Assembly (NCBI GenBank): GCA_001986395.2 | Contig: MQVO02000002.1 | Span: forward strand, 2,356,001 to 2,420,000 | From: Irpex lacteus | Lineage: Eukaryota; Basidiomycota; Agaricomycetes; Polyporales; Irpicaceae | Direction of reading: 5' to 3' | DNA: 64,000 nucleotides | Shown: positions 52,480 to 64,000 of the stretch, one piece after another | Layout: each line of letters opens with the position of its first letter | How positions within the stretch are numbered: the stretch's first letter is position 1 | Position numbers and translations under genes: made by a program | The notes under the pieces: model-generated | The model's database searches: none | The model's input: only the letters and a program-made list of their open reading frames with translations | Told to the model about the DNA's origin: nothing

Positions 52480-53798
52480 TAGCGGGGGCCTTTCAAAATC
52501 ACAAGGTTTGGTAAGTAAATACTCTGTTATTTCGGCCTCGGTTATGAATCTAACTTACGACGTATACAGCACAGCTGACTTTCAAAGTCGGAACGAGGAG
52601 GTTATGTCGAGTAGCAGCTAGATATAACAGATGTAAGTATATGCACGATTTAATTGAATATGTTCATTACCTTCAAACGAGGGCCGTGTGCCCCTTCACG
52701 TGCTGATTTGCGTCGCCTACGGCGATCACTACGAGCCTCCTGAAGCGCATAGAGGTGAGCTGCTTATAACGTAACAATGAGAGGTTAACCTACCAGAGGT
52801 GTACGCATATATGCCATTACCGAGGCCCACGATGACATCGACTCCGCGGGCGCACGATCCGCATATATCCTGACATACCGCAAACGCGTCAGTATCTGAT
52901 GCTCGACGCGTTACGAGGCAACCTAGTGCTTACCGCGTGGATTTATCACGCATACAACGCGTATGCACTCGCGCGACGCGTGAGTGAGCTCGGTATGTGC
53001 TCGAATGGCCTGTGACTTCTGATGAGTATCTAATATGAGCACGGGACCTCTCAGGCTGGCTGTCGCGCGAGCCGTTTAAGAGGCTCGCCCCACCGCCTCT
53101 GCCCGCGCAAACTACGAGTCGACGGCTAGCACGCCTGGAACTCTTGCAGGGTAGTCTTCGACCACACAATGCCAAGGCTGACAACTGGACAAAACACTCA
53201 CCAGCGAGGGACCCACGCCGACTTATGGGGCGGCAACACTGGCAACGGCGAGGAGATGCACTCGTCGGGGACTCGGAGGGTGGTGGGGGTTTGCGAACAA
53301 GCTACAGACGGGCCATGGGGTGGATAGTTGCGATGAAATGATTCTTTGTTTGGGAAGGAGTGCCAGATTGACACCCGATGTCAATTCGGCGCCCCTTCCC
53401 GAACTCGGAGTCCTTTCAAGTTTTCTTGTCTGGTTCGCAGTGAGGATCCTCTGCAGCTGGTGACGGATTTGGTAGGTTTGATCTTCAAACATTTTGTCTT
53501 TGAGAGGAGCCAAGTTCTGTTGCGAGCTTTTATGAGCTGCGAACTTATTCGAACTGAACCTTATCAAATGAATCTGAGTTCTGAGTTCTGAGCGGATCCC
53601 GTTGTGTGACATATCTACATTTCTCATGGTCACCAGAGTAACTTGCTGAACATTACATGAGATATATGTTTTGAACATACAAATGTGAGAGCATTGGTAT
53701 CATTCATGGGCAGCACTTCAGTGAAATCCATCGCGAAAATCCGCATCACTCTGATTCACTCACCTTGTCAAAAAATGTCAGTGGAATAAATTAAGATA
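52480..53798. other. No supported gene; cluster of ACGCGT sites
   Basis: Four exact ACGCGT hexamers at 52884, 52906, 52957 and 52976 within 98 bp could be an MBF-regulated promoter, but no recognisable S-phase gene is attached. The minus frame at 53223-53678 (151 residues) has no recognised domain. Confidence 0.35.
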
Positions 53799-54242
53799 TC
53801 ATTTGAGTTTATCTACGTCAGAACCGTCAATAAACTCATTGGATTTGATGCCGCCTTTGGCATGGCGGTGAATTTCCCGAATTACCATAGGGCGCAGCTG
53901 TCGTTTTTTGCGCTGATCCTCCCGTCCCTTTCGCGTCTCCCTGCGCTTTTGAGCTTCTGCACCAATTAGTGGCTCCAGCGCCGTGCGAACCTCCTCAAAC
54001 TCTTCAGCCGTCAAACGACGGAATCGAATGTCGCCCTCTGCCAGCCACGTCTCAGCCGCCCAATCAACTTCAACAAGCTGATCTAAGTCGGCAAGCAGAA
54101 CGGGATGGCCTTCGGCCACCCTCAGACAGCTGCATGGTGCTTTTGCATGACCTGTCTCCAGTATTGTCGAGGGGATCAGGCCATGCGTGCTGTATCTATT
54201 TTCGCTACAATTGCTGGGGTGGACAAAATCAATACTGATCAA
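53799..54242 (-). CDS. Hypothetical protein, partial exon
   Basis: Open frame entered at TTG or, more likely, from a splice acceptor (GATCAG near 54236). Sequence includes VAEGHPVLLADLDQLVEVDW, RRLTAEEFEEVRTALEPLIG, a Lys/Arg-rich helix (AQKRRETRKGREDQRKKRQL) and a C-terminus FIDGSDVDKLK. Charge pattern and codon use look genuine, but no family is recognised and 5' exons were not found. Confidence 0.4.
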   Translation of the reverse strand: MISIDFVHPSNCSENRYSTHGLIPSTILETGHAKAPCSCLRVAEGHPVLLADLDQLVEVDWAAETWLAEGDIRFRRLTAEEFEEVRTALEPLIGAEAQKRRETRKGREDQRKKRQLRPMVIREIHRHAKGGIKSNEFIDGSDVDKLK

Positions 54243-55555
54243 TTAATTCCACAAATTGAACCTTGCCGAAGAGATGATCAATAAATCTGCCAGCTCACGT
54301 TGACAGGCGTGGAGCTTGTTGTCAAATGAAGACTCTAAGGTTAGCCATGGTCAGTGTATTCCGCTCATTTTCTGCAAAATCTGTACTCACTTTGTTGTGG
54401 TTTCGGTGCTTGAGGCATAGCTCGAGATGGTGAGGTTGCAGAACATATACCTACGGAAAATGTGGCAAGGCCAGTCACACCCGATGTATCTTTATTTTGT
54501 GCATCATACCTGATACGATCCTGTTAAGATTCGTTTTGCGAGCAAGGATGACAGGAACTGACCTTGATGTGCTATTAGATAACGTTCAGATCATGAGCGC
54601 TGAGCGTTCGGACTCAAGATAAGATCCGCCCAAATCCGGACAGCCGCCCTTACAAAAAAGGCAGGTAAGACCTTTGACGCTCGGATGTCGCTTTGCCGCA
54701 CTCAGTTTGTCTCTCGACGTTCATCAAGAGCTCCGAGTCAGACCTCGATCTAATCGCAACACACGGAGCAGTGTGCAACGCGAGCTCACAAAAGGTTTGA
54801 TTTTCAGAATTTTGTATGAATATGCTTTTAAACCGCATACCACAGTAATAATATGAACCATGCCGCAGCTGGACCCTTCCCGCGGAGGCTCGAGACAGTC
54901 TCCGGATTGAAGACCGTTCCCCGCGGCCTGCCATGCATTGCTGGCATGTGCGCATCTTTCTAGTTTGTCCCGAATACTCTACACTGGCAGATGATCCAAT
55001 TGATCAGAGCCCCCTTCTGGCAATGCTATTGAACGACCGCATGTACGAGCTCGGAGGCCTACTGCGATTTTGGCATAACAAAGAAAAAGGTGCGTGGCTT
55101 CTTCTTCGAATATTAATACATGCAACTCATGTTTTTTGCCTTTCTTTTAACTTCCAGGCTTAGCAGTACTCACACGGCAGATGCGCCGCTCTAGATTGCG
55201 CTTTCGGCCGCCAAACGAGCTGACTACAAGTCTGTGTCCCAGACTGATGCCAGTTCGGGTGAACGCCAAACCAAACCACAGCGTGCATTGGAGAACGTTG
55301 GCACGTGAGTCGCTCCGTTGACTCTTCAATGTGGCGTTGAATGTTAAACAGGCTGCCAGATATCGATCGATGTCGTGCGTTTACTTAGGCAAACTCTGAC
55401 GACGGTGGATAGGATCGGGCCCCGACGACATCACACCCGCAAGTGCGCATACCCCGGTGAGTTGTAGTCCACTGTGACGTTGTTGAACCTTGCACATACC
55501 GCCGTATTTGCGCTCAGACCGCACATAGCGAGCTCCGGCTTGCATCCGTGCCCCC
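54243..55555. other. No supported gene
   Basis: Short frames on both strands only (for example 54933-55163 plus, with PLLAMLLNDRMYELGGLLRF). Several GT-AG pairs exist but no continuous reading frame could be built. Confidence 0.3.
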
Positions 55556-55560
55556 GAAAA

Positions 55561-56010
55561 TATGTATATATAAAAAGGTCATTCGAGGGTCGTCAGCGGT
55601 GGGGCGCATCAGGGCTACCACCAAGGTACGTTTACTGTCACTGACTGCAACCGTCATTTCGCAGTTCTCTCACTGATTCGCATCCTTATTGGTGTTCTAG
55701 ACCACTCGGAGGACGTCTGCGCGCCAGTGCAAGGAATGCTGTCAAAGAAAACGAAGTGCGTCATATCAAGTGGGTCGAGTCCCGTCACCTTCACCCTACC
55801 GGAGCTATAGCTAGGTATCAACACCCCGGATCGTTTGCGCACACTGTAAGTATCTATAGTTCTGGAATCGTCCGATTCGACATGCCCTGAATACCGCCTG
55901 TTTAATGCAGACATGTTTCTGTTCCACCCTAACCTTATCCCTTTGTTTCGTATCTTGAGATCGTTCATCACTCGTTCGACGTTCTCCCCCTACCATCTAC
56001 AGCACGTATA
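55561..56010 (+). ncRNA. Candidate TATA-driven spliced transcript
   Basis: A strong TATA (TATATATAAAAAGG, about 55564) is followed by an exon, an intron GTACGTTTAC...CTGAC...TTTCGCAG (about 55626-55665), an exon of about 180 bp, and a second intron GTAAGTATC...TTAATGCAG (about 55847-55910). Reading frames in the exons are short, so it is either a small-peptide gene or a non-coding RNA. Confidence 0.35.
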
Positions 56011-57700
56011 CTTTGTGATCATGCGGCACAACTACTAGTGCTATTAATGCCACCAATGGAGCTCGGATGTATGCGCTTAGAGATCTACTAGTCTAACTAT
56101 TCAACGTTCAACGTTCAACTCCAATGCATATCTCATCTTTGTAGTATTCATGAGAGTAGGCAAGATCTAGGTAAGTATGAAGCTAGTAGTCTATTTAACA
56201 ATCGAAGGCGCACAACGTAGTCGATGTTATGCGAGGTAGCCCACATAATATTAGTATGCGTTCCCTAGCCTCTGAAGCTGCTAACGCCTAGACATGGCTA
56301 CTACGCTATTGTTCGCGCCCTCGAGGACGCCATGATAAGTTGCAATCACGGGCGTCCAACCCAATCACGCTGCTGCCGGAGATTTGCCGAATGTTTGTTT
56401 TTTGCTCGTTTTGCCACCTTTGTTCTCGCACATTGGCTGGTACTCACCCTTATTGACACCGCACCGACGGGGATTACTCAAGGCTAGAAAGCAGCTATAA
56501 GTGGGACGGATAGAGGAGTTGTACAGCGAAGGCGAGGGCGAATGGGATGGTCGAGTTGAAAGGTGTAGAAAGCCGTTATTAGTGAGTTCGATCTACAAGG
56601 TCTCTTGTTGCAGTGCTTACCACCTCGTACTACGTAGTATTTCTGTTGTTATTTGTACACCTCCACTCTCCCGTCGACTAGCGTACCTCTGCGACATCCT
56701 CTTCTCAAACTCAGACACGTTAACCGTCCTGACCGCGGCCATAACTCTCCTAGCCACGACTGCCGTGGATCGGCTGGCTACGCACGACCTCTTGGTGCGT
56801 ACCTGCAGAGACTCCATCTGTCATGAGCCAAGATATCCTCCGCGTAGAGAGCTACATCTGACTTGTCGACGATCTTGAGATTCAAAATCGCGCCGAGTCA
56901 TGTATGTAACGTTCGTTTCGACGTCCGCAAGTCTTCGCTGAGTTCGCTCAACTACCACATAGCTCAGCGATGGTGGGAATGTTTACTGTGAGTACTAGCC
57001 GTCCAATATATTAAATTTCTCGTCTCGTGATCCATTCTTTTGAAGTCAGGGATAGAGGCCTCGGACTGGTTATATGCGCATCAGGTCGGGATGCATGGTA
57101 CGCAACTAGTGTCGCAATCTGGAGCCAAAGTTACATAGGCTAACACGTCTTTATTTAACATTGCCACTCTTGTTTCAGAACGACTTCAAGTCATTATTGC
57201 ACGGTTCGTTACCATGTCTGAAACGCCGCGCTCACAGACTCAGTCGATACAGCCCACGCGCCACTGCACCACGTAGCTACGAGTGACCTTGTTTTGGTGT
57301 GGCAACTGCCAGTGCGAACAGACTGGTGAATATCTAGATATAAGAGGTATTCGAATAATTTAACTGACGGCCGCTGCATACGCCAGATATGGAGCGGTGA
57401 GCCCCGTCTCGATGGTACCGACAGCATTGGACGTGCGGCCACCGGCCGCATTACGGTGACGCTATGAAGAGTGCGATGACAGACGACTGCTCTTCCGTTT
57501 AAGCTTCCAATTTAAAGCATGATTCCGAGAGCATGGAACTTACAACTATAAGAAGCACATCGAGTCGAGCAGTTCATATGCTATAGCCGAGGGTACAGTA
57601 TGCGCCATGCACAACAAATAACGAAGCAGCTCTGATTTCGAAGCCCCAGATGCTGGGTTCTTACTTGGTTCTTACATCAATATTTCAATGGGTGCCTACA
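56011..57700. other. No supported gene
   Basis: Only short frames; the 125-residue frame at 56501-56878 plus lacks any recognised feature and overlaps AT-rich DNA. Confidence 0.3.
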
Positions 57701-60700
57701 TCCGAGTCACTGACAGTGAGTATGATCGTAAACTCTCTTTTCGTCTCTTTTTGTTCAACGAACTCACGTGCTTTAAAGTAGGTTTTGAATCAATCAAACG
57801 ATTGGAGACTGGTACAGACAGTACGTCTTATGTTTTTTTTTTGCTCTTATGAACTCATGTTTAAATGTAACACGCTAGTCTAGTCGCTGCCATAGCATCT
57901 CGAAACTGCTGCTAGACTGCTATAGTGCACGTTAAACAGTATCTACGTTTCCCCACTTCCTCAATATTGGTGTGTTCCATTCCGCAAAGCTCTTCTAGTA
58001 CCCTAATTTCATACGGTAAGTTCGTTCGAGGCCTTCCGAAATAGTAAAGTCAGCTTACCGAGAAGCTCTGCTTCAGCACCATCTGAACCGGAAAATACCA
58101 AGTTGGGTGTGATGAGTACGGCCCAGGCTCGAAGTGAGTGTTCATAGCAAGCCCCTGTACCCCAAAAATACTTTTATTGACAGCTGTTTCTCTACGTCAG
58201 AAACTCGTCTGTGGCGCTAAGTGACCTCCAATGGCGTGCACGCCTTGGTATCGGTGAGTATGCGCTGTGAGCTATTAGATCTGTGTGGGCTTGAGACCTA
58301 GTAAAGTGAGTTTTCGATTTTTCACTCCGTTTCTATGTCTCATCCCACTCTATTTGAGGTTACCATATACACCCTGCGTCGACAACTCCTGCCATTGCTC
58401 ATAGAAGATCCCGTTCACCGAGAATAGTGTTGATCAGCGGTGATCAGAGAACGACAGGTACCTCTTGAACTCTATCAAATTGCCCACTGATTATGCCCGC
58501 ATGGTCTCGATTGTTTACTACTCACTGGATCTCACGGTGAAGCATCTTTCTTGGTCACTCGGATTTCTCGGATATGCTAAATCAATGACGTTCCGGTCCC
58601 TTGGTAGAACGCCTCCAACTTGAAGCTCATCCCGTGTCACTGGCGGGGATATCGTGGACGCAGAACTTCAGGTGCGCCACTATGATGCATGGACTGCATA
58701 TCGACGCATACGGGCTGTGGCCTAGGTCCACTTCAACGTCTAGGTGAAGTCAGAGGCTGTCATGCATCATGCAAACTGAAGTCCAAGACATTCAATTACA
58801 ATACTAGTGACTCCCCTCGCTCTTTAGTATCATGGTATGTTTCTCATACTCCACTTGAACAGTATGACCATACATTAGTCGAGAGACGGGTCCGTCACCA
58901 AACACAGATAACCCGCGTTTACTCAGGATAAAAAGGACCCGTCCAATGCACGCCGTGTGATACACAATATCGGCGATCATCATCTCGCTGGATGGCTATT
59001 CCTTCGGAGTAAGTGAAGCCCTTTCCTATCAGTTCAACAAACTCACGTGCAATCGTGAAATAGGCAAACGACTACTCAGAAGCGGATCGCTGAAGGATTA
59101 CAAGACTAACAAGAATCATTCCCACTGCCAGACTCTGGAGAAGACGATGGGAACGTTATTGATAAGGTGCTCAGCCAAGGTATGTTCCGTTCATCACCAT
59201 CAAACCCTATAATATCAGCCTCGATAGCCTTCGAATACATGGAAGGTCAGTACACGTATATGGACTTTCCGGAGTGTAAACAGACTCACGTGAACCCCAG
59301 AAATATTGACATACATGCATCGCGATGGTGCACGTCTATAATCTCGGAATTCTCGCATTATATTCAAGCAGCAGGACATTCGATTCAGTGTGGCGTGCCC
59401 CATGCCCTGACCAGCGCACACCCAGTGGTATGGTACCGGGACAGACCGTTTGACATCCGCAGAGAGAAGAGGAAGAGGCTTACGTTAATGAGATCAGGTA
59501 GGTCGTATTTTGACTCAGGCGAGCTTTACGGTACTGACATTACGATTATGCCTCTGTAGACCATTAAAGAGACATTAGTAGCGAAAATATGTACGAAAAT
59601 AGGACAATGAAGTGAGTAGGTACCGGTTTTATTTGGCAGAGATCTCTCAAACGGCGCACGGGCATTCACTGTTTCGAATTGAGGCCCCATGTAGTAATTG
59701 TAAACCCGCGCCAGACAGATCTTCGTGAGAAGCACAAGGACTATTGGTGCGTGAAGTCAATCAGATTAAACACAGTGCTGTCACTAACACTGCACCCCGA
59801 ACTCATGTATGTCAACAGATCTCACATGGCATCGAAGGCGAGATCTCCGGCTTTGAGCTTCCATTTCACGAATAAGTTATCTCTATATACTGACACGGAA
59901 TAAAGAGTCATCGAATTTCGCAATTCAGACTGTCGAGCGAGCAGTTTCCGATAACGAAATTAGCTACATGCCACACGACCGGCCTTGAAGCTCGAAGCTT
60001 GATGACCGTCAGCTGGTAAGTAAGTAGATCCCGTCCCAATCAGCTCAACAAACTCATGTGCAGATGTAAATAGGAAAAGGATGCGACAAATTGAATTCGA
60101 AGGCCGTCAGGATTAACGAGAATCATTTCCGGTGACAGCCCAGGAGAAGGACTGGCGGTGCAAATACGGGGCAGCGAGGTATCCTATCAGGTACGTTCCT
60201 TCCATTGATCCATCTAGCATTGGCCCGACGAAAATATGGAAGGTGAGGATCTGCGCTGCACGGATTATCAACAAGCTCACGTGCTGTCCCAACAATACAT
60301 CTGACGTGTCTAAGGTTACGATAGGTGCTTATTCTTTGTCAATAATCTGGGCTCAGCGAGCTCAGGTTGTTCGCAGGCAGCAGGACCCTCAATTCCGTTT
60401 GTTTCGTTGCTCCACGCCTAGACTGATGCCCAGCGGTGCGGTCCTGGGCCAGGCCGTCTGACATGTGCAGAGCGAAGGGGGTTGCGTTAATCAGACTACG
60501 TAGGTTTCAGTTTGATTCACACAAGTCTCTATTGGCGCTGACATTACTCATTGTCATTTGTACTCTCCATTACTGTATGCCACTAATGAGTTAGAATCGA
60601 GGTGCGTACTTCGAACATTTCTGCATTAAGATCTCCTCTAAACGAAATCCATGCTCTATTAGTCTATGTTATTTGCAACTAGCCTTCAAGAAGCCGCATT

Positions 60701-61320
60701 GTCCACGTCTCTCTCTCGAGGCGGATCAGTAAGTACTTGTCGTAGCAAGCGTTGTGTCGATACCTAGACTTATCTCTCGGCATCACGTACCAAATATTAA
60801 CAGGTCATAACTTGAATCCTGTCTATTTACAGTGCTGAACTCCAAATGCACCTGAAAACGATCTCCGAGCTGTAGCTTCCATTCGCCCCCTCATACGTTC
60901 AATCAAAGCGGAGTTGTAAGACGCTGTCTTCTGCATCAAATAAACAGGCTCACGTGCGGTGTTAAGAGGTGCATTTACTGCGCGTGAATCGTAGAACTTT
61001 CAATACGCGTCATGTACCCTAATCAGACGATGACGCGCGACACTCTCCGACCGCCAGCTACGTATTGAGACAGGTTCGTAGTTTGCTTTCTGAGAATACC
61101 AATACATTTGCTCACGTGTCTACGTTTACACGCCGCTCGCAAGAAGCCACGGACAACCCTCGACTCAAAGCTCGAAGCTCTGTGTCATGTGTGGAGACGG
61201 AACCAGCGGAATGGTGTCGTGTTTTGGAAGACACGGTGAAGGATGATGTGCCACTGAACTGTCAAATGTGAGGTCAGACAGCTCGTCCCTGTAAGTTTAT
61301 CACCAATCTTGTGCAATGTC
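57701..61320 (+). repeat. Series of short introns sharing a CTCACGTGC motif
   Basis: Plus-strand GT-AG introns with a common 3' part, (C)AACAAACTCACGTGC, just before the acceptor: 57716-57778, 59009-59063, 59246-59300, 60016-60073, 60243-60314 and 60916-60967; a further ACTCACGTG-like copy is at 61110. Lengths are 52-72 bp. Introns at 59009 and 60016 are alike along their whole length, and the exons after them are also related (GAATCATTyCC... GGAGAAG). Exons of 40-150 bp contain stops in all frames when joined simply, so the product is not a recognisable protein. Confidence 0.5.
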
Positions 61321-62070
61321 TTTTGGAATCAACAATAAACATAACCCGCACTTTCCTCATAGTACAGTGGAAGGACTCATCTTGTGAGCACATGCACAAG
61401 TACTCAGATAAATACTTACTTGGGTGAGTAAACCTGTGTCGGAAACTTGTACGGAGGAGACGAACTGATTACCTCTTCTGTAATGCTTAACTTGAAGCTT
61501 CTCGCCCCAATCAACCATCATCGATTCATCGTCGGAGAGCCTGAGATCCTACGCAGAAGCGCGAGGAATATACAGGTGCTGCGCGAACATGAACTCTATC
61601 ACATTCAACACGGTCACGCGTTGTGGCATCCGTTGAATGAAAGTTTGTACCTCCCGGCCACCGAACTCATTCAGATCCCTGTGATTCCCACCAAGTACGA
61701 ATTCTTCCACCAGCCTTGTGCCGATAGTTCTTGAGTTCCAGAAAGGGGCCCGCGCGTTCAAGACGTGTCAGTAGTACGCCTGGTAAATGCACAGAGCGAA
61801 GAACGCCTCGACATTCGAGGGTGGTGCTCGAATTCCAAGGCAAGGGAACTTTACTTTCCATCATCGTTCGAATTCTCTGACGCGTGCAGGTGGTTGTGAA
61901 CTGTAATGGACGTACGACTGGGAAGCCACGGAATTGGGGTTGAACGTATTTTTCGGAGACTGCGAAGCTGTCATCAACGATTTTAGGATTCAAAGGTGAG
62001 ATTTAATTACTGCTGCATATGGCATACGTCCCGCATACGGGAGATCACGTTCAAGGCGTCTTCCTGTCAG
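61321..62070. other. No supported gene
   Basis: A frame at 61447-61734 plus (MLNLKLLAPINHHRFIVGEP) resembles exons of the preceding array in its CTTGAAGCT motif but stands alone. Confidence 0.3.
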
Positions 62071-62075
62071 GAAGA

Positions 62076-62698
62076 GTATAAAAGGGCGGCGGATTGTGGG
62101 AAGCTCTCCTTATCCCTTCTTTCTTTCCACTCTCCTCCCTCGTCTACTCGCCCTCCCTCGTCTCCTCGGCCCCCTCCCTCGTCTGCTTGCTCAGGTTGCC
62201 CTCTGCTTGCCCTACCGCCCCTGCTCGCCCTACCACCCCTGCTCGCCTTGTCGCCGCCTGCTCGCCCTCCCTCCCCTGCTCACCTTCCCTCCTCTGCTTG
62301 CGCCCCCTCCCCCGCCCCGTGCCGCACGCTATACCATGACCTGGGTATGTTATATTACTTATTCTTACCGTCTTTCATACGTACTTATTCCACTTTATAG
62401 CACACCCCTTCGTCGGGGCCACCAGGCTCGGCCGTCCCGTCCACCTCACCGCTTAGACGTAAGTTATCGTATCCGTTTACATGATAGAACCCTGCTCACC
62501 GTCTCTCTGTCTTTTGTATAGGTGGCCCCCGTTTGCGGAAGCTGTGAGCCTTCGGGACGGGGAGACTATGCCCGTTCGCCGGAACTCCAGAGACCCCTCC
62601 TGCACCTTCGGGACGGGGAGATTATGCTCGTACGTCGCGTGGCGCGGGTGGAAATCTCCTATACACATGGGGAGATTATGTCCCCGTGTTTCTGGTGA
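62076..62698 (+). ncRNA. TATA/CT-rich transcription unit with two introns and 30-codon ORF
   Basis: GTATAAAAGGGCGG at about 62076 is followed by 230 bp of almost pure CT repeats (CTCGCCCTCCCTCGTCT-like), typical of a strong fungal start region. Introns: 62345-62400 (GTATGT...TTATAG) and 62459-62521 (GTAAGT...TATAG); a third donor GTGAGT is at 62696. Splicing gives a short ORF from ATG 62336 to TGA 62547 (MTWHTPSSGPPGSAVPSTSP then LRRGPRLRKL). Exon 3 has three copies of GGGGAGAyTATG. The small ORF may be real or the RNA non-coding. Confidence 0.4.
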
Positions 62699-62759
62699 GT
62701 TATTGCTTTATACATTGGGAAGTACGAGTAGTAGCATCATGTATATTAACCACTTGTGA

Positions 62760-64000
62760 TAATATCATACCCAAAGTACTTACAACACGAATTAAATGTT
62801 TCTGCATGAATGAGGATGCTATTCGATGTCTTACGAGGCCTTGTAGTTGTATTCGGGCCCTCCTAATCACGCGTTTCCGGCCTCTAAGCTTCCCGCCTTT
62901 AAGAGTATTATAGACATAATAATCGAAACATAAAGCTCGAGAGCTCTAGAGATGTGTATTAATGGTCGCATTCAGGGCTTAGTCTACATGCCCGACACTG
63001 CCAGGCTGGCTACTACAGCATAACCACATAAATAAGCAACGTGTAACCGTACTTACGATCCAATTGCGAGCACTGAAGATTTCCTTGAGCCACGCCCGCC
63101 TCGTGCACGCTGCTTAATAACGAACGTCGCCACCGCTTCGTAGGATGCCTCTACTTCCACTGGATACCGCGTTGCATTCTATAAAGTCCTAGAGCTAGAT
63201 CATACCGTTTGATTAGGAGACATAAACGTTAGCGAACCTGTCAATGTTATGGTACAGCACGTATCTCACCATGTTCCCGTTAACTCTATTCCGCCGTCGA
63301 TATCCGCATTGTGACTTGATGAGCAAACTCACATATAGTAGGTGAGCAGCGTACCACGAATACCCCCCGTCTCGTCCTCGTTCAAGTTGAGGTATATTGC
63401 GAGCGAGCCTGTCTAATGTGGAAGATGGGTGACTGGGCGGACGGAGAACCAGGACAGCGAGGGAGGAGTGCTCGTAGCTTGGCTCGTAGTCATGTCGTTA
63501 GCAAATAGCAGCAGTGTAAATCACATTACATTGGCCCAACTTTGACCTTCTATTCTCCGCGAACACACAGTCAGTATAGCTCGGACCTGAGGGCTCAGGA
63601 GTCCGTGCTCGACTAACTTGAGAGTTTCGACGCCAACGAACACTCACCTTTGTAAAGCCAGCCATGGTATATAAACTGTCACACCTCCGTCCCCTCATGT
63701 GCATGATACAAGGTTTCCCGAGCTCCTTATAAGCCGTGAGCAGGCTCGACGTTGTTAGTGACGATAAGCTGTGATTCGAGTGTTCAGTATTGCTCTCGCA
63801 GACCTTGTACGGACGTACCTTCGACAACATCGGCCCAGAGGATGGAAGTGGATGTATATGCAATAAACTGGTAATCACAAGCTAGAGAGTGCGTGAGTAA
63901 TGGTGAGCGTGCAAGTGCAGGAAGTGGTCAAGACCAAGTCTGATCTCAGGGACTCGGCGATCGACCAACCTCGATCGACGACTCCGTGATCGCGGCCAAA
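62760..64000. other. No supported gene at the right edge
   Basis: AT-rich at first, then mixed. A minus frame at 63498-63878 (126 residues) has no recognised domain but could be an exon of a gene beyond the window. Confidence 0.3.

Noticed and set aside
61996..62521. Pro/Leu/Ser-rich frames of 134-141 codons over the CT-rich tract
   Set aside because: Low-complexity translation of a pyrimidine-rich promoter/leader region in several frames at once.

Overview
The window reads as nuclear DNA of a filamentous basidiomycete, probably an agaricomycete. The evidence is GT-AG introns of about 50-70 bp with CTRAY branch sites inside almost every gene, a Plavaka-type transposon carrying a DUF6532 gene, a chromodomain Ty3/gypsy retrotransposon with Agaricomycete-style Gag, and an HNH_2-type nuclease gene. 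Exons were joined by eye, so exon edges are approximate unless stated.

Layout. 1-1454 (-): 5-exon prephenate dehydrogenase TYR1, cut by the window edge. 3754-5040 (+): Ser/Thr-rich single-pass membrane protein. 5218-7145 (-): divergent paralogue of the replication protein A 32-kDa subunit. 7.5-11.9 kb (+): three tandem copies, plus a remnant, of a ~1.2-kb spliced but apparently non-coding unit. 12.4-14.3 kb (+): a degenerate and then an intact-looking HNH nuclease gene. 14.3-19.3 kb: gene-poor DNA, including a 2.9-kb segment bounded by 167-bp inverted repeats. 19.3-21.6 kb (+): two more copies of the spliced unit. 21857-23116 (-): canonical RPA2 with ACGCGT boxes upstream.

24203-45614 is one nested transposon block: a chromovirus (464-bp LTRs, TSD CTCAA, transcribed on the minus strand) whose gag is broken twice, once by a 2.7-kb near-perfect palindrome (32376-35051) and once by a 7.6-kb Plavaka element (about 37011-44575). 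Behind pol it carries a large extra ORF.

46176-49905 (-): OSCA/CSC1-type (DUF221) channel. 50.4-52.5 kb: degenerate tandem repeats and a GTCGGGCGTCGA minisatellite. 53.2-64 kb: no recognisable protein family; there is a series of short introns sharing a CTCACGTGC motif (57.7-61.1 kb) and two TATA-driven spliced transcription-unit candidates (55.56 and 62.08 kb).

The best candidate for an undescribed system is the five-copy family of TATA-exon-intron-minisatellite units at 7.5-11.3 and 19.3-21.6 kb. All thirteen of its 19-bp core repeats are identical although the surrounding sequence has diverged. Next are the retroelement's accessory ORF and the palindromic element. Housekeeping genes (TYR1, two RPA2 genes, OSCA) frame the repeat-rich accessory DNA; no operon-like functional link between them is implied.
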